Source: CAZABC01 sp964483405
Lineage (GTDB): Bacteria > Chloroflexota > Limnocylindria > Limnocylindrales > CSP1-4
NCBI GenBank assembly: GCA_964483405.1
Contig: CAZABC010000005.1
Coordinates: 1-64,000, forward strand
Direction of reading: 5' to 3'
Length of the DNA stretch: 64,000 nucleotides
Below, in pieces: positions 1-9,728 of the stretch (positions within the stretch are counted from its first letter, which is position 1; each line of letters starts with the position of its first letter). Under the pieces are notes generated by a model that worked only from the letters and a program-made list of their open reading frames with translations, did no database searches and was not told the origin of the DNA. Both the position numbers and the translations under genes were made by a program.

Positions 1-945
1 CACGCCGACTACATCAAGAACATGATCACCGGCGCCGCCCAGATGGACGGGGCGATCCTCGTCGTCGCCGCGACCGACGGCCCGATGCCCCAGACCCGCG
101 AGCACATCCTCCTGGCCCGCCAGGTCGAGGTCCCCTACATCGTCGTCTTCCTCAACAAGGTCGACGCGGTCGACGACCCCGAGCTGCTCGACCTCGTCGA
201 GCTCGAGGTCCGCGAGCTGCTCTCGAAGTACAACTTCCCCGGCGACGACCTGCCGGTCATCCGCGGCAGCGCCCTCAAGGCCCTCGAGGCCGGCGACGAC
301 CCGGCCGACCCGGCCTACGGCTGCATCCAGGAGCTGATGGACGCGGTCGACGCCTACATCCCGACCCCCGAGCGGGCGGTCGACAAGCCGTTCCTCATGC
401 CGGTCGAGGACGTCTTCGGGATCAAGGGCCGCGGCACGGTCGCGACCGGCCGGATCGAGCGCGGCGTCGTCAAGGTCGGCGACGAGGTCGAGCTGGTCGG
501 GGTCAAGGCGACCCGCAAGATCGTCGTCACCGGCGTCGAGATGTTCAAGAAGCTCCTCGACGAGGGCCGGGCCGGCGACAACGTCGGCTGCCTCCTGCGG
601 GGCATCGAGCGCGACGAGATCGAGCGCGGCCAGGTCCTGGCCAAGTCGGGCTCCATCACCCCCCACACCAAGTTCGTCGCCCGGGTCTACGTCCTGACCC
701 GCGAGGAGGGCGGTCGCCACACCCCCTTCTACAACGGCTACCGGCCCCAGTTCTACCTGCGGACGACCGACGTCACCGGGGCGATCGGCCTGCCCGACGG
801 GGCCGAGATGATCATGCCCGGCGACAACGTCGACATGACCGTCGAGCTCATCACCCCGATCGCCCTCGAGACCGGCCAGCGGTTCGCCATCCGCGAGGGT
901 GGCCGGACCGTCGGCGCCGGGGCGATCACGAGCATCATCGAGTAG
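1..945 (+). CDS. tuf: Elongation factor Tu, 5'-truncated by window edge
   Basis: EF-Tu is the GTPase that delivers aminoacyl-tRNA to the ribosomal A site. The frame is open from base 1, and the first residues HADYIKN follow directly on the family's DCPG switch motif, so roughly the first 80 residues lie outside the window. Visible are the G4 motif NKVD, the RGSALKALE segment, domain 2 ([13 protein letters not shown]) and domain 3 ending in [15 protein letters not shown]. The 314 residues seen match the C-terminal three quarters of the usual ~400-residue protein. rpsJ starts 6 bases after the stop, the usual str/S10 junction. Confidence 0.97.
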   Translation, partial: HADYIKNMITGAAQMDGAILVVAATDGPMPQTREHILLARQVEVPYIVVFLNKVDAVDDPELLDLVELEVRELLSKYNFPGDDLPVIRGSALKALEAGDDPADPAYGCIQELMDAVDAYIPTPERAVDKPFLMPVEDVFGIKGRGTVATGRIERGVVKVGDEVELVGVKATRKIVVTGVEMFKKLLDEGRAGDNVGCLLRGIERDEIERGQVLAKSGSITPHTKFVARVYVLTREEGGRHTPFYNGYRPQFYLRTTDVTGAIGLPDGAEMIMPGDNVDMTVELITPIALETGQRFAIREGGRTVGAGAITSIIE

Positions 946-951
946 GGCGGG

Positions 952-1260
952 ATGGCGAAGCAGCGGATCAGGATCCGCCTCAAGGCCTACGACCACCGGC
1001 TGCTCGACCAGTCGGCGGCCCAGATCGTCGAGACCGCCCAGCGGACCGGTGCGGACGTCGTCGGTCCGGTCCCGCTGCCGACCCGGATCGAGAAGTTCAC
1101 GGTCCTCCGGTCGCCGTTCATCGACAAGGACAGCCGCGAGCAGTTCGAGATCCGGACCCACAAGCGGCTCGTCGATATCCTCGATCCGTCGTCCAAGACG
1201 ATCGACGCCCTGATGCGGCTGTCGCTCGCGGCGGGCGTCGACATCGAGATCAAGATGTGA
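952..1260 (+). CDS. rpsJ: 30S ribosomal protein S10
   Basis: S10 is a 30S head protein and also NusE, the partner of NusB in antitermination. The 102-residue length is standard. The N-terminus [18 protein letters not shown] and the central loop [19 protein letters not shown] are family signatures. ATG at 952 follows GGGCGGG weakly. The gene heads the S10 block and is followed 7 bases later by rplC. Confidence 0.98.
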   Translation: MAKQRIRIRLKAYDHRLLDQSAAQIVETAQRTGADVVGPVPLPTRIEKFTVLRSPFIDKDSREQFEIRTHKRLVDILDPSSKTIDALMRLSLAAGVDIEIKM

Positions 1261-1267
1261 TGCGGCC

Positions 1268-1876
1268 ATGAGCATCGGACTGATCGGCCGCAAGGTCGGC
1301 ATGACCCAGCTGTTCCAGGACGACGGCACGATGGTGCCGGTCACCGTCGTGGCCATCGAGCCGAACACGGTGACCCGGCTGCGGACCCCCGAGCGCGACG
1401 GCTACACCGCCGTCCAGCTCGGCACCGAGCCGTCGAAGAAGCTGACGAAGCCCGAGGCGGGCCAGCTCAAGGACCTGCCGAAGCTCGCGACGATCCGCGA
1501 GTTCCGGGTCGACAGCGTCGACGACTTCGCCGTCGGGCAGACGCTCGCCGTCGATCTCTTCGCGGCCGGCGAGCTCGTCGACGTCACCGGCGTCTCGAAG
1601 GGTCGTGGCTTCGCCGGCACGGTGAAGCGGCACCACTTCAAGCGCGGGCCGAAGACCCACGGCTCGGACAACTACCGGAAGCCCGGCTCGATCGGCCCCG
1701 GGACGACCCCCGGCCGCGTCTACAAGGGCCTCCGGATGGGTGGCCACATGGGCGACGAGCGGGTGACGATCAAGAAGCTGAGCGTCCTCCGGACCGACTC
1801 GGAGCGGAATCTCCTGCTGGTCAAGGGCGCGGTGCCCGGCGCCCGCGGCGCGCTCCTCCTGGTGAAGAAGGCCTGA
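1268..1876 (+). CDS. rplC: 50S ribosomal protein L3
   Basis: L3 is an early 23S rRNA assembly protein whose loop reaches towards the peptidyl transferase centre. The protein has 202 residues, close to the usual 205-210. It starts [13 protein letters not shown] and carries the central [18 protein letters not shown] loop and the [18 protein letters not shown] segment. It lies between rpsJ and rplD with short gaps, as in the S10 operon of most bacteria. Confidence 0.98.
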   Translation: MSIGLIGRKVGMTQLFQDDGTMVPVTVVAIEPNTVTRLRTPERDGYTAVQLGTEPSKKLTKPEAGQLKDLPKLATIREFRVDSVDDFAVGQTLAVDLFAAGELVDVTGVSKGRGFAGTVKRHHFKRGPKTHGSDNYRKPGSIGPGTTPGRVYKGLRMGGHMGDERVTIKKLSVLRTDSERNLLLVKGAVPGARGALLLVKKA

Positions 1877-1878
1877 CG

Positions 1879-2514
1879 ATGCCCGAGACGACCCTGTACG
1901 ACCGCAGCGGCACCGACGTCGGCCGCGTCGAGCTCCCCGAGGCGCTCTTCGCCGCCGAGGTGAACGCCGCGGTCATCCACCAGGTCGTGGTGGCCCAGCT
2001 GGCCGGTCGCCGGCTGGGGACCCACGATACCAAGACCCGGGGCGAGGTCCGCGGCGGCGGCAAGAAGCCGTACCGCCAGAAGGGGACCGGCCGGGCCCGC
2101 CAGGGCTCGCGCACCGCGCCGCACTACAGCGGCGGCGGCGCCGTCTTCGGTCCGCACCCGCGCTCCTACGAGCAGCGGCTGCCCCGCAAGATGAAGCGTC
2201 TCGCCCTCCGCGGCGCCCTGACCGCCAAGCTCGCCGACGGCGCGATCAAGGTCGTCGACGACCTCGGCCCGGACGCGTTCCGGACCCGCGACCTCGTCGC
2301 CTCGCTGGCCGCCCTCGGTGGCGGCGACGGCCACGGCCGCCGGATCCTCCTCGTGGCTCCGAGCCGCGACGAGCAGCTCGAGCTGTCGGCCCGCAACCTG
2401 CCGAGGGTCGAGGTCCTCCTCGCCGACTCGCTCAACGTCGTCGACCTGGTGAACGCCGACCTCGTCCTCATCGAGCAGCCGGCCATCGCCCGGATGGAGG
2501 AGGTGTACGCGTGA
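1879..2514 (+). CDS. rplD: 50S ribosomal protein L4
   Basis: L4 binds 23S rRNA domain I and lines the exit tunnel; in E. coli it also represses its own operon. The 211-residue protein has the tunnel-loop signature GGGKKPYRQKGTGRARQGS. The ATG follows the rplC stop by 2 bases. The gene ends in a GTGA overlap with rplW, implying translational coupling. Confidence 0.98.
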   Translation: MPETTLYDRSGTDVGRVELPEALFAAEVNAAVIHQVVVAQLAGRRLGTHDTKTRGEVRGGGKKPYRQKGTGRARQGSRTAPHYSGGGAVFGPHPRSYEQRLPRKMKRLALRGALTAKLADGAIKVVDDLGPDAFRTRDLVASLAALGGGDGHGRRILLVAPSRDEQLELSARNLPRVEVLLADSLNVVDLVNADLVLIEQPAIARMEEVYA

Positions 2515-2825
2515 GCGTCCTGACCGCTCCCGAGATCATCCTCCGTCCGGTCATCTCCGAGAAGTCGATCGACGAGTCGAGCCGCGGCAAGTACACCTTC
2601 GCCGTCCATCCCGAGGCGAACAAGATCCAGATCAAGGCCGCCGTCGAGGAGCTCTACAAGAAGGAGGGCGTCCGCGTCGTCTCGGTCAACGTCCTGACGA
2701 CGCAGGCCAAGGAGAAGCGCCGCGGCACCCGTCGCGGCCGGATCGTCGGCCGCACCACGCCCTGGCGGAAGGCCATCGTCACCCTGGCCCCCGGCCAGAA
2801 GATCGAGTTCTTCGAGGGGGTCTGA
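2511..2825 (+). CDS. rplW: 50S ribosomal protein L23
   Basis: L23 sits at the tunnel exit and is the docking site for trigger factor and SRP. The start is GTG at 2511, overlapping the rplD stop by 4 bases. The family core IILRPVISEKS and the VRVVSVNVLTTQAKEKRRG loop are clear. The length (104 residues) is slightly above the usual ~95-100. Confidence 0.98.
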   Translation: MSVLTAPEIILRPVISEKSIDESSRGKYTFAVHPEANKIQIKAAVEELYKKEGVRVVSVNVLTTQAKEKRRGTRRGRIVGRTTPWRKAIVTLAPGQKIEFFEGV

Positions 2826-2828
2826 GCG

Positions 2829-3656
2829 ATGCCGCTGCGTGACTACAAGCCGACCTCCCCGGGTCGCCGGTTCATGACCCGGTCGACCTTCGAGGAGATC
2901 ACCACCCGGGAGCCGCACAAGCCGCTCCTCGAGCCGCAGAAGCGGAAGGCCGGCCGGAACAGCCAGGGTCGGATCACCGTCCGCCATCGAGGCGGCGGCG
3001 AGAAGGCGCACTACCGGCGGATCGACTTCAAGCGCGACAAGTTCGGCGTCCCGGCGAAGGTCGCGACGATCGAGTACGACCCGAACCGGTCGGCCCGGAT
3101 CGGCCTCCTCCACTACCGCGACGGCGAGAAGCGCTACATGCTCCTCCCGCATGGCCTCAAGGTCGGCGACGTCGTCGTCTCGGGCCCGGCCGCCGAGGCC
3201 CGCGTCGGCAATGCGCTGCCGATCTCGTCCGTGCCCCTCGGCACCCAGCTCCACAACATCGAGCTCGTGCCCGGCAAGGGCGGCCAGATCGTCCGTTCGG
3301 CGGGCGCCTCGGCCCAGCTCCTCGCCAAGGAGGGCGACTGGGCCCAGATCCGGCTTCCGTCGGGCGAGATCCGGCGGGTCCCGATCCGCTGCATGGCGAC
3401 CGTCGGCCAGGTGAGCAACCTCGATCACGAGAACCAGAGCATCGGCAAGGCCGGCCGGGCCCGTCACATGGGCAAGCGCCCGACGACCCGTGGCGTGGCG
3501 ATGACCCCGCGCGACCACCCGCACGGCGGTGGCGAGGGCAAGTCGCCGACCGGCATGCCGCCGAAGACCCCGTGGGGCAAGCCCGCGATGGGTTACCGCA
3601 CCCGTCGGAACAAGACCACCGACCGGCTGATCGCCCGGTCGCGGCACCGCAAGTAA
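2829..3656 (+). CDS. rplB: 50S ribosomal protein L2
   Basis: L2 is required for subunit association and supports the peptidyl transferase centre. At 275 residues it has the normal length. The C-terminal HPHGGGEGK motif carries the conserved histidine linked to peptidyl transfer, and [12 protein letters not shown] marks the N-terminal RNA-binding part. ATG at 2829 is 3 bases after rplW. Confidence 0.98.
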   Translation: MPLRDYKPTSPGRRFMTRSTFEEITTREPHKPLLEPQKRKAGRNSQGRITVRHRGGGEKAHYRRIDFKRDKFGVPAKVATIEYDPNRSARIGLLHYRDGEKRYMLLPHGLKVGDVVVSGPAAEARVGNALPISSVPLGTQLHNIELVPGKGGQIVRSAGASAQLLAKEGDWAQIRLPSGEIRRVPIRCMATVGQVSNLDHENQSIGKAGRARHMGKRPTTRGVAMTPRDHPHGGGEGKSPTGMPPKTPWGKPAMGYRTRRNKTTDRLIARSRHRK

Positions 3657-3674
3657 GCCGGAGGAGACGACAGC

Positions 3675-3959
3675 ATGTCGCGTTCGGTCAAGAAGGGGCC
3701 GTTCGTCGAGGCGCGCCTCCTGGGCCGCGTCCAGGAGATGAACAAGAAGAACGAGCGCAAGGTCGTCCGGACCTGGTCCCGCGCCTCGGTCATCTTCCCC
3801 GACTTCATCGGTCACACCGTCGCGGTCTACAACGGCCGCAAGCACGTCCCGGTCTACGTGACCGAGAACATGGTCGGTCATCGGCTCGGCGAGTTCGCGC
3901 CCACCCGCACCTACCGCGGGCATGGCAAGAACGCCGACCGGTCGACCGGGCGGAAGTAG
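3675..3959 (+). CDS. rpsS: 30S ribosomal protein S19
   Basis: S19 is a 30S head protein that pairs with S13 near the A-site tRNA. The 94 residues begin [14 protein letters not shown] and end with [11 protein letters not shown], both diagnostic. GGAGGAG lies about 9 bases before ATG 3675, one of the better Shine-Dalgarno sequences in this cluster. Confidence 0.98.
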   Translation: MSRSVKKGPFVEARLLGRVQEMNKKNERKVVRTWSRASVIFPDFIGHTVAVYNGRKHVPVYVTENMVGHRLGEFAPTRTYRGHGKNADRSTGRK

Positions 3960-3969
3960 GGGCGCGAGC

Positions 3970-4308
3970 GTGCGAGCCACCGCCACCGCCAAGTACCTCC
4001 GCGGCTCGACCCGCAAGGCCCGCCTCGTCACCGAGGTCATCAAGGGCAAGCGGGTCGAGGACGCGACCGCGCTGCTCCGCTTCATGCCGCAGCACGCCGC
4101 CCGCGACGTCGCCCGGGTGCTCCAGAGCGCCACGGCGAATGCCGAGAACAACCAGGCCGTCTCCGCCGACGAGCTGTTCGTCATCGACGCCATCGCCAAC
4201 GAGGGCCCGACGATCAAGCGCTGGCGGCCACGAGCACAGGGTCGGGCGTTCCCGATCCACAAGCCGATGACGCACATCACCGTCGTCGTCGGCGACCGGG
4301 AGGGCTGA
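3970..4308 (+). CDS. rplV: 50S ribosomal protein L22
   Basis: L22 sends a beta-hairpin into the exit tunnel; changes there affect macrolides in other bacteria. I chose GTG at 3970, giving 112 residues beginning [16 protein letters not shown], which matches the family start. An in-frame ATG at 3922 would overlap rpsS by 38 bases and add an unrelated tail. The hairpin region [12 protein letters not shown] is present near residues 79-90. Confidence 0.95.
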   Translation: MRATATAKYLRGSTRKARLVTEVIKGKRVEDATALLRFMPQHAARDVARVLQSATANAENNQAVSADELFVIDAIANEGPTIKRWRPRAQGRAFPIHKPMTHITVVVGDREG

Positions 4309-4310
4309 GG

Positions 4311-4982
4311 ATGGGTCACAAGGTCCACCCGTACGGCTTCCGGCTCGGGACCACCAGGACCTGGACCGCGAAGTGGTACGCGGACAAGGAGTACACGAGC
4401 CTCCTGCAGGAGGACCTGGCGATCCGCAAGCTGCTCGACAAGCGGCTCGCGAACGCCAGCGTCAGCCTCGTCGAGATCGAGCGCGGCATCAACCATGTGA
4501 CGGTCACCGTCCACACGGCCAAGCCGGGCATCGTCATCGGCAAGGGCGGCGCCAACGTCGAGATGCTCCGCCAGCAGCTCGGGGCGCTGAGCCAGCGCAA
4601 GGTCAAGCTGGAGATCCGCGAGATCCGCCAGCCCGAGCTCGACGCGTACCTCGTCGCCGCCAACATCGCCCAGCAGCTGGGTCGCCGGATCGCCTACAAG
4701 AAGGCGATCAAGCAGGCGATCCAGCGGTCGATGAAGGCCGGGGCGAAGGGCGTGAAGATCGCCGCCTCGGGCCGCCTCGGCGGGTCGGAGATGGGCCGGC
4801 GCGAGTGGGACAAGGAAGGCCGGATCCCGCTCGGCACGCTCCGGGCCGACATCAGCTACGGCCAGGTCCACGCCCACACGACGTACGGTCGGATCGGCGT
4901 CAAGGTCTGGATCTACAAGGGCGACCACGCGGTCGAGCGCGCCCCGCGCGAGGCCGTCGCCCCGTCGGTCCAGGGGGGCTGA
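4311..4982 (+). CDS. rpsC: 30S ribosomal protein S3
   Basis: S3 lines the mRNA entry tunnel and helps unwind mRNA. The 223-residue protein opens [13 protein letters not shown], contains a type II KH domain with the GKGG loop around residues 67-70, and has the C-terminal S3 domain ([11 protein letters not shown]). ATG 4311 follows the rplV stop by 2 bases. Confidence 0.98.
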   Translation: MGHKVHPYGFRLGTTRTWTAKWYADKEYTSLLQEDLAIRKLLDKRLANASVSLVEIERGINHVTVTVHTAKPGIVIGKGGANVEMLRQQLGALSQRKVKLEIREIRQPELDAYLVAANIAQQLGRRIAYKKAIKQAIQRSMKAGAKGVKIAASGRLGGSEMGRREWDKEGRIPLGTLRADISYGQVHAHTTYGRIGVKVWIYKGDHAVERAPREAVAPSVQGG

Positions 4983-4986
4983 CGCC

Positions 4987-5421
4987 ATGCTGATGCCCCG
5001 ACGCGTCAAGCACCGCAAGGTGATGCGCGGCCGGATGTCCGGTCTCGCCAAGGGCGGCCACTACGTCGCCTTCGGCGAGTACGGGCTGGCCACGATGGAG
5101 CCGGCCTGGATCACCAGCCGCCAGATCGAGGCGGCCCGGCGGGCGATGACCCGCTCGGTCAAGCGCGGCGGCAAGATCTGGATCCGGATCTTCCCCGACA
5201 AGCCGGCGACGAAGAAGCCGGCCGAGACCCGGATGGGCTCCGGCAAGGGCGCGCCCGACCACTGGGTCGCGGTCGTCAAGCCCGGCCGGATCCTGTTCGA
5301 GATGGCCGGCGTCGACGAGGCCTCGGCCCGCGAGGCGATGCGCCTCGCGAGTCACAAGCTGCCCGTGGAGACGCGGGTCGTGTTCCGCGAGGGGCACAAG
5401 GAGGCGCCCGATGGCCGCTGA
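4987..5421 (+). CDS. rplP: 50S ribosomal protein L16
   Basis: L16 organises the A-site region of the 50S subunit. The 144-residue protein starts [17 protein letters not shown] and contains [15 protein letters not shown], both signature segments. Its 3' end overlaps rpmC by 11 bases. Confidence 0.98.
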   Translation: MLMPRRVKHRKVMRGRMSGLAKGGHYVAFGEYGLATMEPAWITSRQIEAARRAMTRSVKRGGKIWIRIFPDKPATKKPAETRMGSGKGAPDHWVAVVKPGRILFEMAGVDEASAREAMRLASHKLPVETRVVFREGHKEAPDGR

Positions 5422-5632
5422 CAAGACGTCCATCGAGGCCCTCCGGGCGTTCACCGACGCCGAGCTCGAGGACGAGCTGCGCGAGGCGAAGCAGGACCTC
5501 TGGTCCGCCCGCTTCAAGCTCTCGACCCGGCAGCTGGCCGACTACAGCAGCATCCCGCACACGCGGCGAAGGATCGCGCGGATCCTGACCGTCAAGCGCG
5601 AGCGCGCGAGCGCCGACGCCCGGACGGCGTGA
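5411..5632 (+). CDS. rpmC: 50S ribosomal protein L29
   Basis: L29 lies next to L23 at the tunnel exit. It is a 73-residue two-helix protein with the typical [22 protein letters not shown] segment and the [15 protein letters not shown] end. ATG 5411 lies inside the last codons of rplP (11-base overlap), and the rplP tail supplies GGAGG as ribosome-binding site. Confidence 0.96.
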   Translation: MAADKTSIEALRAFTDAELEDELREAKQDLWSARFKLSTRQLADYSSIPHTRRRIARILTVKRERASADARTA

Positions 5633-5645
5633 GGGAGATCACGCG

Positions 5646-6095
5646 ATGACAGGAGCAGCCCCCGTGACCGGCAAGCGGAAGACGAAGACCGGCCGCGTCG
5701 TCAGCGACAAGATGGACAAGACCATCGTCGTCGCGGTCGAGCGACTGGCCCGCCACCGCATCTACAAGCGGGTCATCCGCTTGACGACGAAGTTCAAGGC
5801 CCACGACGAGCACAACGAGGCCCGCGTCGGCGACACCGTCCTCATCGAGGAGTCGCGGCCGCTGTCGGCCACCAAGCGCTGGCGGCTCGTCTCGGTCGTG
5901 GCCCGCGCCGGCGAGCTGCACGGCTCGCCGCGCGACCTCGTCGCCGAGGAGGCCGAGACGACCGAGGCCATCCACGCCGCGGCCCACCCGGGTCGGGTCC
6001 ACGCGGACGAGGCCCTCGCCGACGCGACACCGGCGGCCGAGGCGTCCGCGGCCGAGGCGTCCGCGGCCGAGGCGACCGCGGAGGGCGAGGCATGA
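5646..6095 (+). CDS. rpsQ: 30S ribosomal protein S17 with acidic C-terminal extension
   Basis: S17 binds the 5' domain of 16S rRNA early in assembly. The first ~90 residues are the normal OB-fold protein ([18 protein letters not shown], then [20 protein letters not shown]). The remaining ~60 residues are an Ala/Glu-rich acidic tail not found in standard 84-90-residue S17; its end is encoded by a tandem 15-base repeat. The tail is probably disordered. The stop overlaps the rplN ATG by 4 bases. Confidence 0.96.
   Translation: MTGAAPVTGKRKTKTGRVVSDKMDKTIVVAVERLARHRIYKRVIRLTTKFKAHDEHNEARVGDTVLIEESRPLSATKRWRLVSVVARAGELHGSPRDLVAEEAETTEAIHAAAHPGRVHADEALADATPAAEASAAEASAAEATAEGEA
6033..6077 (+). repeat. 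Three tandem 15-base units in the rpsQ tail
   Basis: Units at 6033-6047, 6048-6062 and 6063-6077 are identical (GCGGCCGAGGCGTCC) except for one base in the third. They encode an AEASA-type pentapeptide repeat in the C-terminal extension of S17. The unit keeps frame, so copy-number change would lengthen or shorten the tail without breaking it. Confidence 0.9.
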
Positions 6096-6460
6096 TCCAG
6101 GTCCAGTCGCGGCTGAAGGTCGCCGACAACACCGGCGCCAAGGTGATCGAGTGCATCCGGATCATGGGCCGCAGCCAGAAGCGGACGGCCGAGGTCGGTG
6201 ACGTGATCATCGCCGCCGTGAAGTCGGCCATCCCGAACGCCGCCGTCAAGAAGGGCGACGTCGTCCGGGCGGTCGTCGTCCGGACGTCGAAGGAGTACGG
6301 CCGGCCCGACGGCAGCTACATCCGCTTCGACGAGAACGCGGCCGTCCTCATCAACAACCAGGGCAACCCGCGCGGCACCCGGATCTTCGGCCCGGTCGCG
6401 CGCGAGCTCCGGGACCGCAACTACATGAAGATCGTGTCGCTCGCGCCGGAGGTGCTGTGA
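6092..6460 (+). CDS. rplN: 50S ribosomal protein L14
   Basis: L14 sits at the subunit interface, forms a bridge with 16S rRNA and binds the silencing factor RsfS. The 122 residues are the exact standard length, with [17 protein letters not shown] at the start and the [13 protein letters not shown] signature near the end. It overlaps rpsQ by ATGA and ends in an overlap with rplX. Confidence 0.98.
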   Translation: MIQVQSRLKVADNTGAKVIECIRIMGRSQKRTAEVGDVIIAAVKSAIPNAAVKKGDVVRAVVVRTSKEYGRPDGSYIRFDENAAVLINNQGNPRGTRIFGPVARELRDRNYMKIVSLAPEVL

Positions 6461-6900
6461 TGGCCGCTCCCGCGCGCATCACCGGACGGACCAAGGTGCC
6501 CGAGATCCGGAAGGGCGACACGGTCGTCGTCCTCGACGGCAAGGACGCCGGCCGGCGCGGCGTCGTCGACCGGGTCATCCGGCGCGACCCGGCGACGAGC
6601 TCGACCCGCAGCTCGTACCGGCGGACGTCCGGGCGGGGCGGCGTGTTCGTCGTCATCGAGGGCGTCAACATCGCCAAGCGGCACACGAAGCCGCGGCAGA
6701 CCCAGGGTGCGACCGACCGGATGCCCCGCGTCCAGCAGGGTGGCATCCTCGACATCGCCCAGCCGCTGCCGATCAGCAAGGTGATGCTCGTCTGCAGCAA
6801 GTGCAGCGAGCCGACCCGGGTCGCCCACAAGACCCTCGAGAACGGCCGGCGCGTCCGCGTCTGCCGGCACTGCGGCGAGCAGCTGGAGGTGACCCGATGA
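6460..6900 (+). CDS. rplX: 50S ribosomal protein L24 with insertion and zinc-ribbon end
   Basis: L24 is an assembly-initiator protein. The KOW domain ([17 protein letters not shown]) and the [10 protein letters not shown] motif identify it. At 146 residues it is longer than usual (~100-110). About 18 extra Ser/Arg/Gly-rich residues interrupt the KOW domain after VIRRDP, and the C-terminal domain carries two CxxC pairs (CSKC and CRHC), a likely zinc site seen in some L24 proteins. ATG 6460 shares a base with the rplN stop; GTG 6457 is the only nearby alternative. Confidence 0.95.
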   Translation: MAAPARITGRTKVPEIRKGDTVVVLDGKDAGRRGVVDRVIRRDPATSSTRSSYRRTSGRGGVFVVIEGVNIAKRHTKPRQTQGATDRMPRVQQGGILDIAQPLPISKVMLVCSKCSEPTRVAHKTLENGRRVRVCRHCGEQLEVTR

Positions 6901-7436
6901 GCCGCCTCCGCGAGCGGTACCGCGACGAGGTCGCGCCGGCGCTGACCAAGCAGTTCGGGTACGACAACCCGATGCAGGTCCCGCGGGTCTCGAAGATCGT
7001 CGTCAACATCGGCCTCGGCGAGGCCCTGACCAACGCCAAGGCGGTCGACGCCGCCGTCGGCGACCTGGCGATGATCACCGGCCAGAAGCCGATCGTCACC
7101 AAGGCGAAGCGCTCGATCGCCCAGTTCCGGCTCCGGACGGGCAACACGATCGGGGCGAAGGTGACCCTCCGCGGCGAGCGGATGTGGGACTTCCTCGAGC
7201 GCCTGACGACGGTCGCGCTGCCGCGCATCCGCGACTTCCGGGGCATCCCCGGCAAGTCGTTCGACGGGCGAGGCAACTACTCGCTCGGGCTCCGGGAGCA
7301 GCTCGCCTTCCCGGAGATCGACTACGACAAGGTGGACCGTCTCCGCGGGCTGGAGATCAGCATCGTGACGACGGCGAAGACCGACGAGGAGTCTCGGCGC
7401 CTGCTCGAGCTCCTCGGCATGCCCTTCGCCTCGTAG
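6897..7436 (+). CDS. rplE: 50S ribosomal protein L5
   Basis: L5 binds 5S rRNA in the central protuberance. ATG at 6897 overlaps the rplX stop by 4 bases and gives 179 residues, the normal length. Diagnostic segments are [16 protein letters not shown] and [18 protein letters not shown]. The frame is open further upstream, but any longer start would sit inside rplX. Confidence 0.97.
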   Translation: MSRLRERYRDEVAPALTKQFGYDNPMQVPRVSKIVVNIGLGEALTNAKAVDAAVGDLAMITGQKPIVTKAKRSIAQFRLRTGNTIGAKVTLRGERMWDFLERLTTVALPRIRDFRGIPGKSFDGRGNYSLGLREQLAFPEIDYDKVDRLRGLEISIVTTAKTDEESRRLLELLGMPFAS

Positions 7437-7452
7437 GCGGGGAGGAGTCCAG

Positions 7453-7638
7453 ATGGCCAAGAAATCGATGATCGCCAAGGCGAAGCGAGCCCCCAAGCAC
7501 GAGGTCCAGGGCTACAACCGCTGCACGCTGTGCGGCCGGCCCCGGGGCTACATGCGACGGTTCGCGCTGTGTCGGATCTGCTTCCGCGAGCGCGCGCTGG
7601 TGGGCGAGCTCCCCGGCGTCACGAAGTCGAGCTGGTGA
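7453..7638 (+). CDS. rpsN: 30S ribosomal protein S14, zinc-binding type Z
   Basis: S14 is a late-assembling 30S head protein. The 61-residue form with CTLCGRPRG and CRICF is the zinc-binding C+ type, as opposed to the ~100-residue zinc-free type. GGAGGAG about 6 bases upstream of ATG 7453 is a strong ribosome-binding site. It lies in the normal place between rplE and rpsH. Confidence 0.98.
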   Translation: MAKKSMIAKAKRAPKHEVQGYNRCTLCGRPRGYMRRFALCRICFRERALVGELPGVTKSSW

Positions 7639-7644
7639 CCGGCG

Positions 7645-8043
7645 ATGCAGATGTCTGACCCGATCGCGGACATGCTCACGCGGATCCGCAATGCGAGCCG
7701 CGCCCGCCACCCCGAGGTGGTCGTGCCGGCGTCGCGGGTGAAGCGAGAGATCGCCCGCATCCTGAAGGAGGAAGGGTTCATCGCGGACTTCCGCGAGGAG
7801 CGCGAGAGCGCCCATGCGAACCTCCACCTCACCCTCAAGTACGTCGACGGCAAGGCGCCGGTCGTTTCCGGGCTGAAGCGGATCAGCAAGCCCGGGCTTC
7901 GGGTGTACGCCCGCAAGACCGACATCCCGCGGGTCCTCGGCGGCCTCGGGATCGTCATCGTCAGCACGAGCCAGGGGATCATGACCGGTGCGCAGGCCCG
8001 CAAGGCCGAGCTCGGCGGTGAAGTCCTGGCGTACGTCTGGTAG
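7645..8043 (+). CDS. rpsH: 30S ribosomal protein S8
   Basis: S8 binds the central domain of 16S rRNA and is the classical regulator of the spc operon in E. coli. The 132-residue protein begins [17 protein letters not shown] and ends with [26 protein letters not shown], both diagnostic. ATG 7645 is 6 bases after rpsN. Confidence 0.98.
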   Translation: MQMSDPIADMLTRIRNASRARHPEVVVPASRVKREIARILKEEGFIADFREERESAHANLHLTLKYVDGKAPVVSGLKRISKPGLRVYARKTDIPRVLGGLGIVIVSTSQGIMTGAQARKAELGGEVLAYVW

Positions 8044-8050
8044 GGCGACG

Positions 8051-8602
8051 ATGTCGAGGATCGGACGCCTTCCCATCGCCGTTCCGAGCGGCGTCGACGT
8101 CACCGTCGACGGTCGCACGATCACGGTCACCGGCCCCAAGGGCACGCTGACCCGGGATCTGCACCCCGACATGACGGTCCGTCGCGAGGACGGCACGCTC
8201 TACGTCGAGCGGCCGTCGGACCAGAAGACCCACAAGCAGCTCCATGGCCTCACCCGGACCCTCGTCGCCAACATGGTCGAGGGGGTCTCGAGCGGTTTCC
8301 GCAAGGGCCTCGAGATCACCGGCGTCGGCTACCGGGCCGCGCTCGTCGGGACGAAGCTCCAGCTCAACCTCGGGTACAGCCACCCGGTCGAGATCGAGCC
8401 GCCGACGGGCATCACCTTCGAGGTCGAGAACCCGACCCGCCTCGCGGTCGTCGGGATCGACAAGGAGCTCGTCGGCCAGGTCGCCGCCAAGGTCCGCTCG
8501 TCGCGCAAGCCCGAGCCGTACAAGGGCAAGGGCGTGCGCTACAGCGGCGAGGTCGTCCGCCGCAAGGCCGGCAAGGCCGGCAAGATCGGCGGCAAGAAGT
8601 GA
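8051..8602 (+). CDS. rplF: 50S ribosomal protein L6
   Basis: L6 stabilises the factor-binding region near the sarcin-ricin loop. ATG 8051 yields 183 residues starting [17 protein letters not shown], the family start; the upstream open frame overlaps rpsH and is rejected. The C-terminal signature [19 protein letters not shown] is complete. Confidence 0.98.
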   Translation: MSRIGRLPIAVPSGVDVTVDGRTITVTGPKGTLTRDLHPDMTVRREDGTLYVERPSDQKTHKQLHGLTRTLVANMVEGVSSGFRKGLEITGVGYRAALVGTKLQLNLGYSHPVEIEPPTGITFEVENPTRLAVVGIDKELVGQVAAKVRSSRKPEPYKGKGVRYSGEVVRRKAGKAGKIGGKK

Positions 8603-8618
8603 TGAAGGGACGCCCACG

Positions 8619-8981
8619 ATGACGGCTGTCGCCAGCAGGACCGCCGCGCGACAGAAGCGCCACGAGCGGATCCGACTCCGCGTCGCCGGGACGGCCGAAC
8701 GGCCGCGCCTCGCGGTGTTCCGGAGCATCGACCACATCTACGCACAGGTCATCGACGACACGTCGGGCCGGACGCTCGCCGCCGCGTCGACCCTCGAGCG
8801 CGAGCTCCGCGGGTCGACGAAGACCAAGACCGAGGAAGCGGCGGTCGTCGGACGCCTGGTCGCCGAGCGGGCGAAGACCGCCGGCATCGAGCGGGTCGTC
8901 TTCGATCGGGCCGGGTTCCGGTATCACGGGCGGGTCAAGTCGCTGGCCGACGCCGCTCGCGAAGCCGGCCTGGACTTCTGA
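8619..8981 (+). CDS. rplR: 50S ribosomal protein L18
   Basis: L18 anchors 5S rRNA together with L5. ATG 8619 gives 120 residues, the usual length, after an AGGGA-type ribosome-binding site. The core [18 protein letters not shown] and the end [24 protein letters not shown] are typical. The open frame extends upstream through rplF, but that part is an out-of-frame shadow. Confidence 0.98.
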   Translation: MTAVASRTAARQKRHERIRLRVAGTAERPRLAVFRSIDHIYAQVIDDTSGRTLAAASTLERELRGSTKTKTEEAAVVGRLVAERAKTAGIERVVFDRAGFRYHGRVKSLADAAREAGLDF

Positions 8982-8992
8982 GAGGAGCACCC

Positions 8993-9526
8993 GTGGCCAG
9001 GATCGACCCGAACAAGCTCGCGCTCGAGGAGCGCGTCGTCCAGATCAACCGCGTCGCCAAGGTCGTCAAGGGCGGCCGGCGGTTCAGCTTCAGCGCGGTC
9101 GTCGTCGTCGGCGACGGCCAGGGCCACGTCGGCGCCGGTCTCGGCAAGGCCGGCGAGGTGCCGGAGGCGATCCGCAAGGGCGTCGAGGACGCGAAGAAGC
9201 ACCTCATCCGGATCCCGATGGTCGGGACGACGATCCCGCACGAGGTCCGCCAGGAGTACGCCGCGGCGCGGGTCATGCTCAAGCCGGCGTCGCAGGGCAC
9301 CGGCGTCATCGCCGGCGGCTCCGTCCGGGCCGTCGTCGAGGCGGCCGGGATCAAGGACATCCTGTCCAAGGTCCACGGCTCGACGAACCCGGTCAACGTC
9401 GTCCAGGCGACGATGGAGGCCCTCCGCTCGCTGCGTTCGGCCGAGGAGATCGCGGCCCAGCGCGGCGTCCGCCTCCGCGTCTTCGTCGCCGGCCAGCCGT
9501 CGGGGGAGGTCGTCGATGGCCGGTAG
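8993..9526 (+). CDS. rpsE: 30S ribosomal protein S5
   Basis: S5 acts in decoding accuracy and mRNA unwinding. GTG 8993, after GAGAGGAG, gives 177 residues. The double-stranded RNA-binding fold is seen as [19 protein letters not shown] followed by [19 protein letters not shown]. The end overlaps rpmD by 11 bases. Confidence 0.98.
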   Translation: MARIDPNKLALEERVVQINRVAKVVKGGRRFSFSAVVVVGDGQGHVGAGLGKAGEVPEAIRKGVEDAKKHLIRIPMVGTTIPHEVRQEYAAARVMLKPASQGTGVIAGGSVRAVVEAAGIKDILSKVHGSTNPVNVVQATMEALRSLRSAEEIAAQRGVRLRVFVAGQPSGEVVDGR

Positions 9527-9728
9527 GCTCCGGGTGACCCAGGTCAAGAGCACGATCAGCCACATCGCCCGCAACCGGGCGACGATCCGGGCCCTCGGGC
9601 TGCACCGGATCGGCGACACCGTCGTCGTGCCCGACAACGCCGCGACCCGAGGGATGGTCCGTCAGGTCCGCTTCCTCGTCGAGGTCGAGGAGCTGGCCGA
9701 CGCCGCCGAGACCCAGGAGAAGGCATGA
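9516..9728 (+). CDS. rpmD: 50S ribosomal protein L30
   Basis: L30 is a small 50S protein. The 70 residues include [19 protein letters not shown] and [14 protein letters not shown], a clear match, with about ten extra residues at the C-terminus. ATG 9516 lies inside rpsE, whose end carries the GGGGAGG ribosome-binding site. It is coupled to rplO through ATGA. Confidence 0.96.
   Translation: MAGRLRVTQVKSTISHIARNRATIRALGLHRIGDTVVVPDNAATRGMVRQVRFLVEVEELADAAETQEKA

Noticed and set aside
3922..3969. Upstream ATG for rplV
   Set aside because: It overlaps rpsS by 38 bases and adds residues absent from the family; GTG 3970 gives the standard length.
2166..5051. 961-codon open frame on the minus strand
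   Set aside because: It is antisense to rplD-rplP, all of which are unmistakable ribosomal genes. Long antisense frames are expected in DNA with such high G+C at third positions, and its translation is low-complexity Arg/Asp/Leu/Ala.
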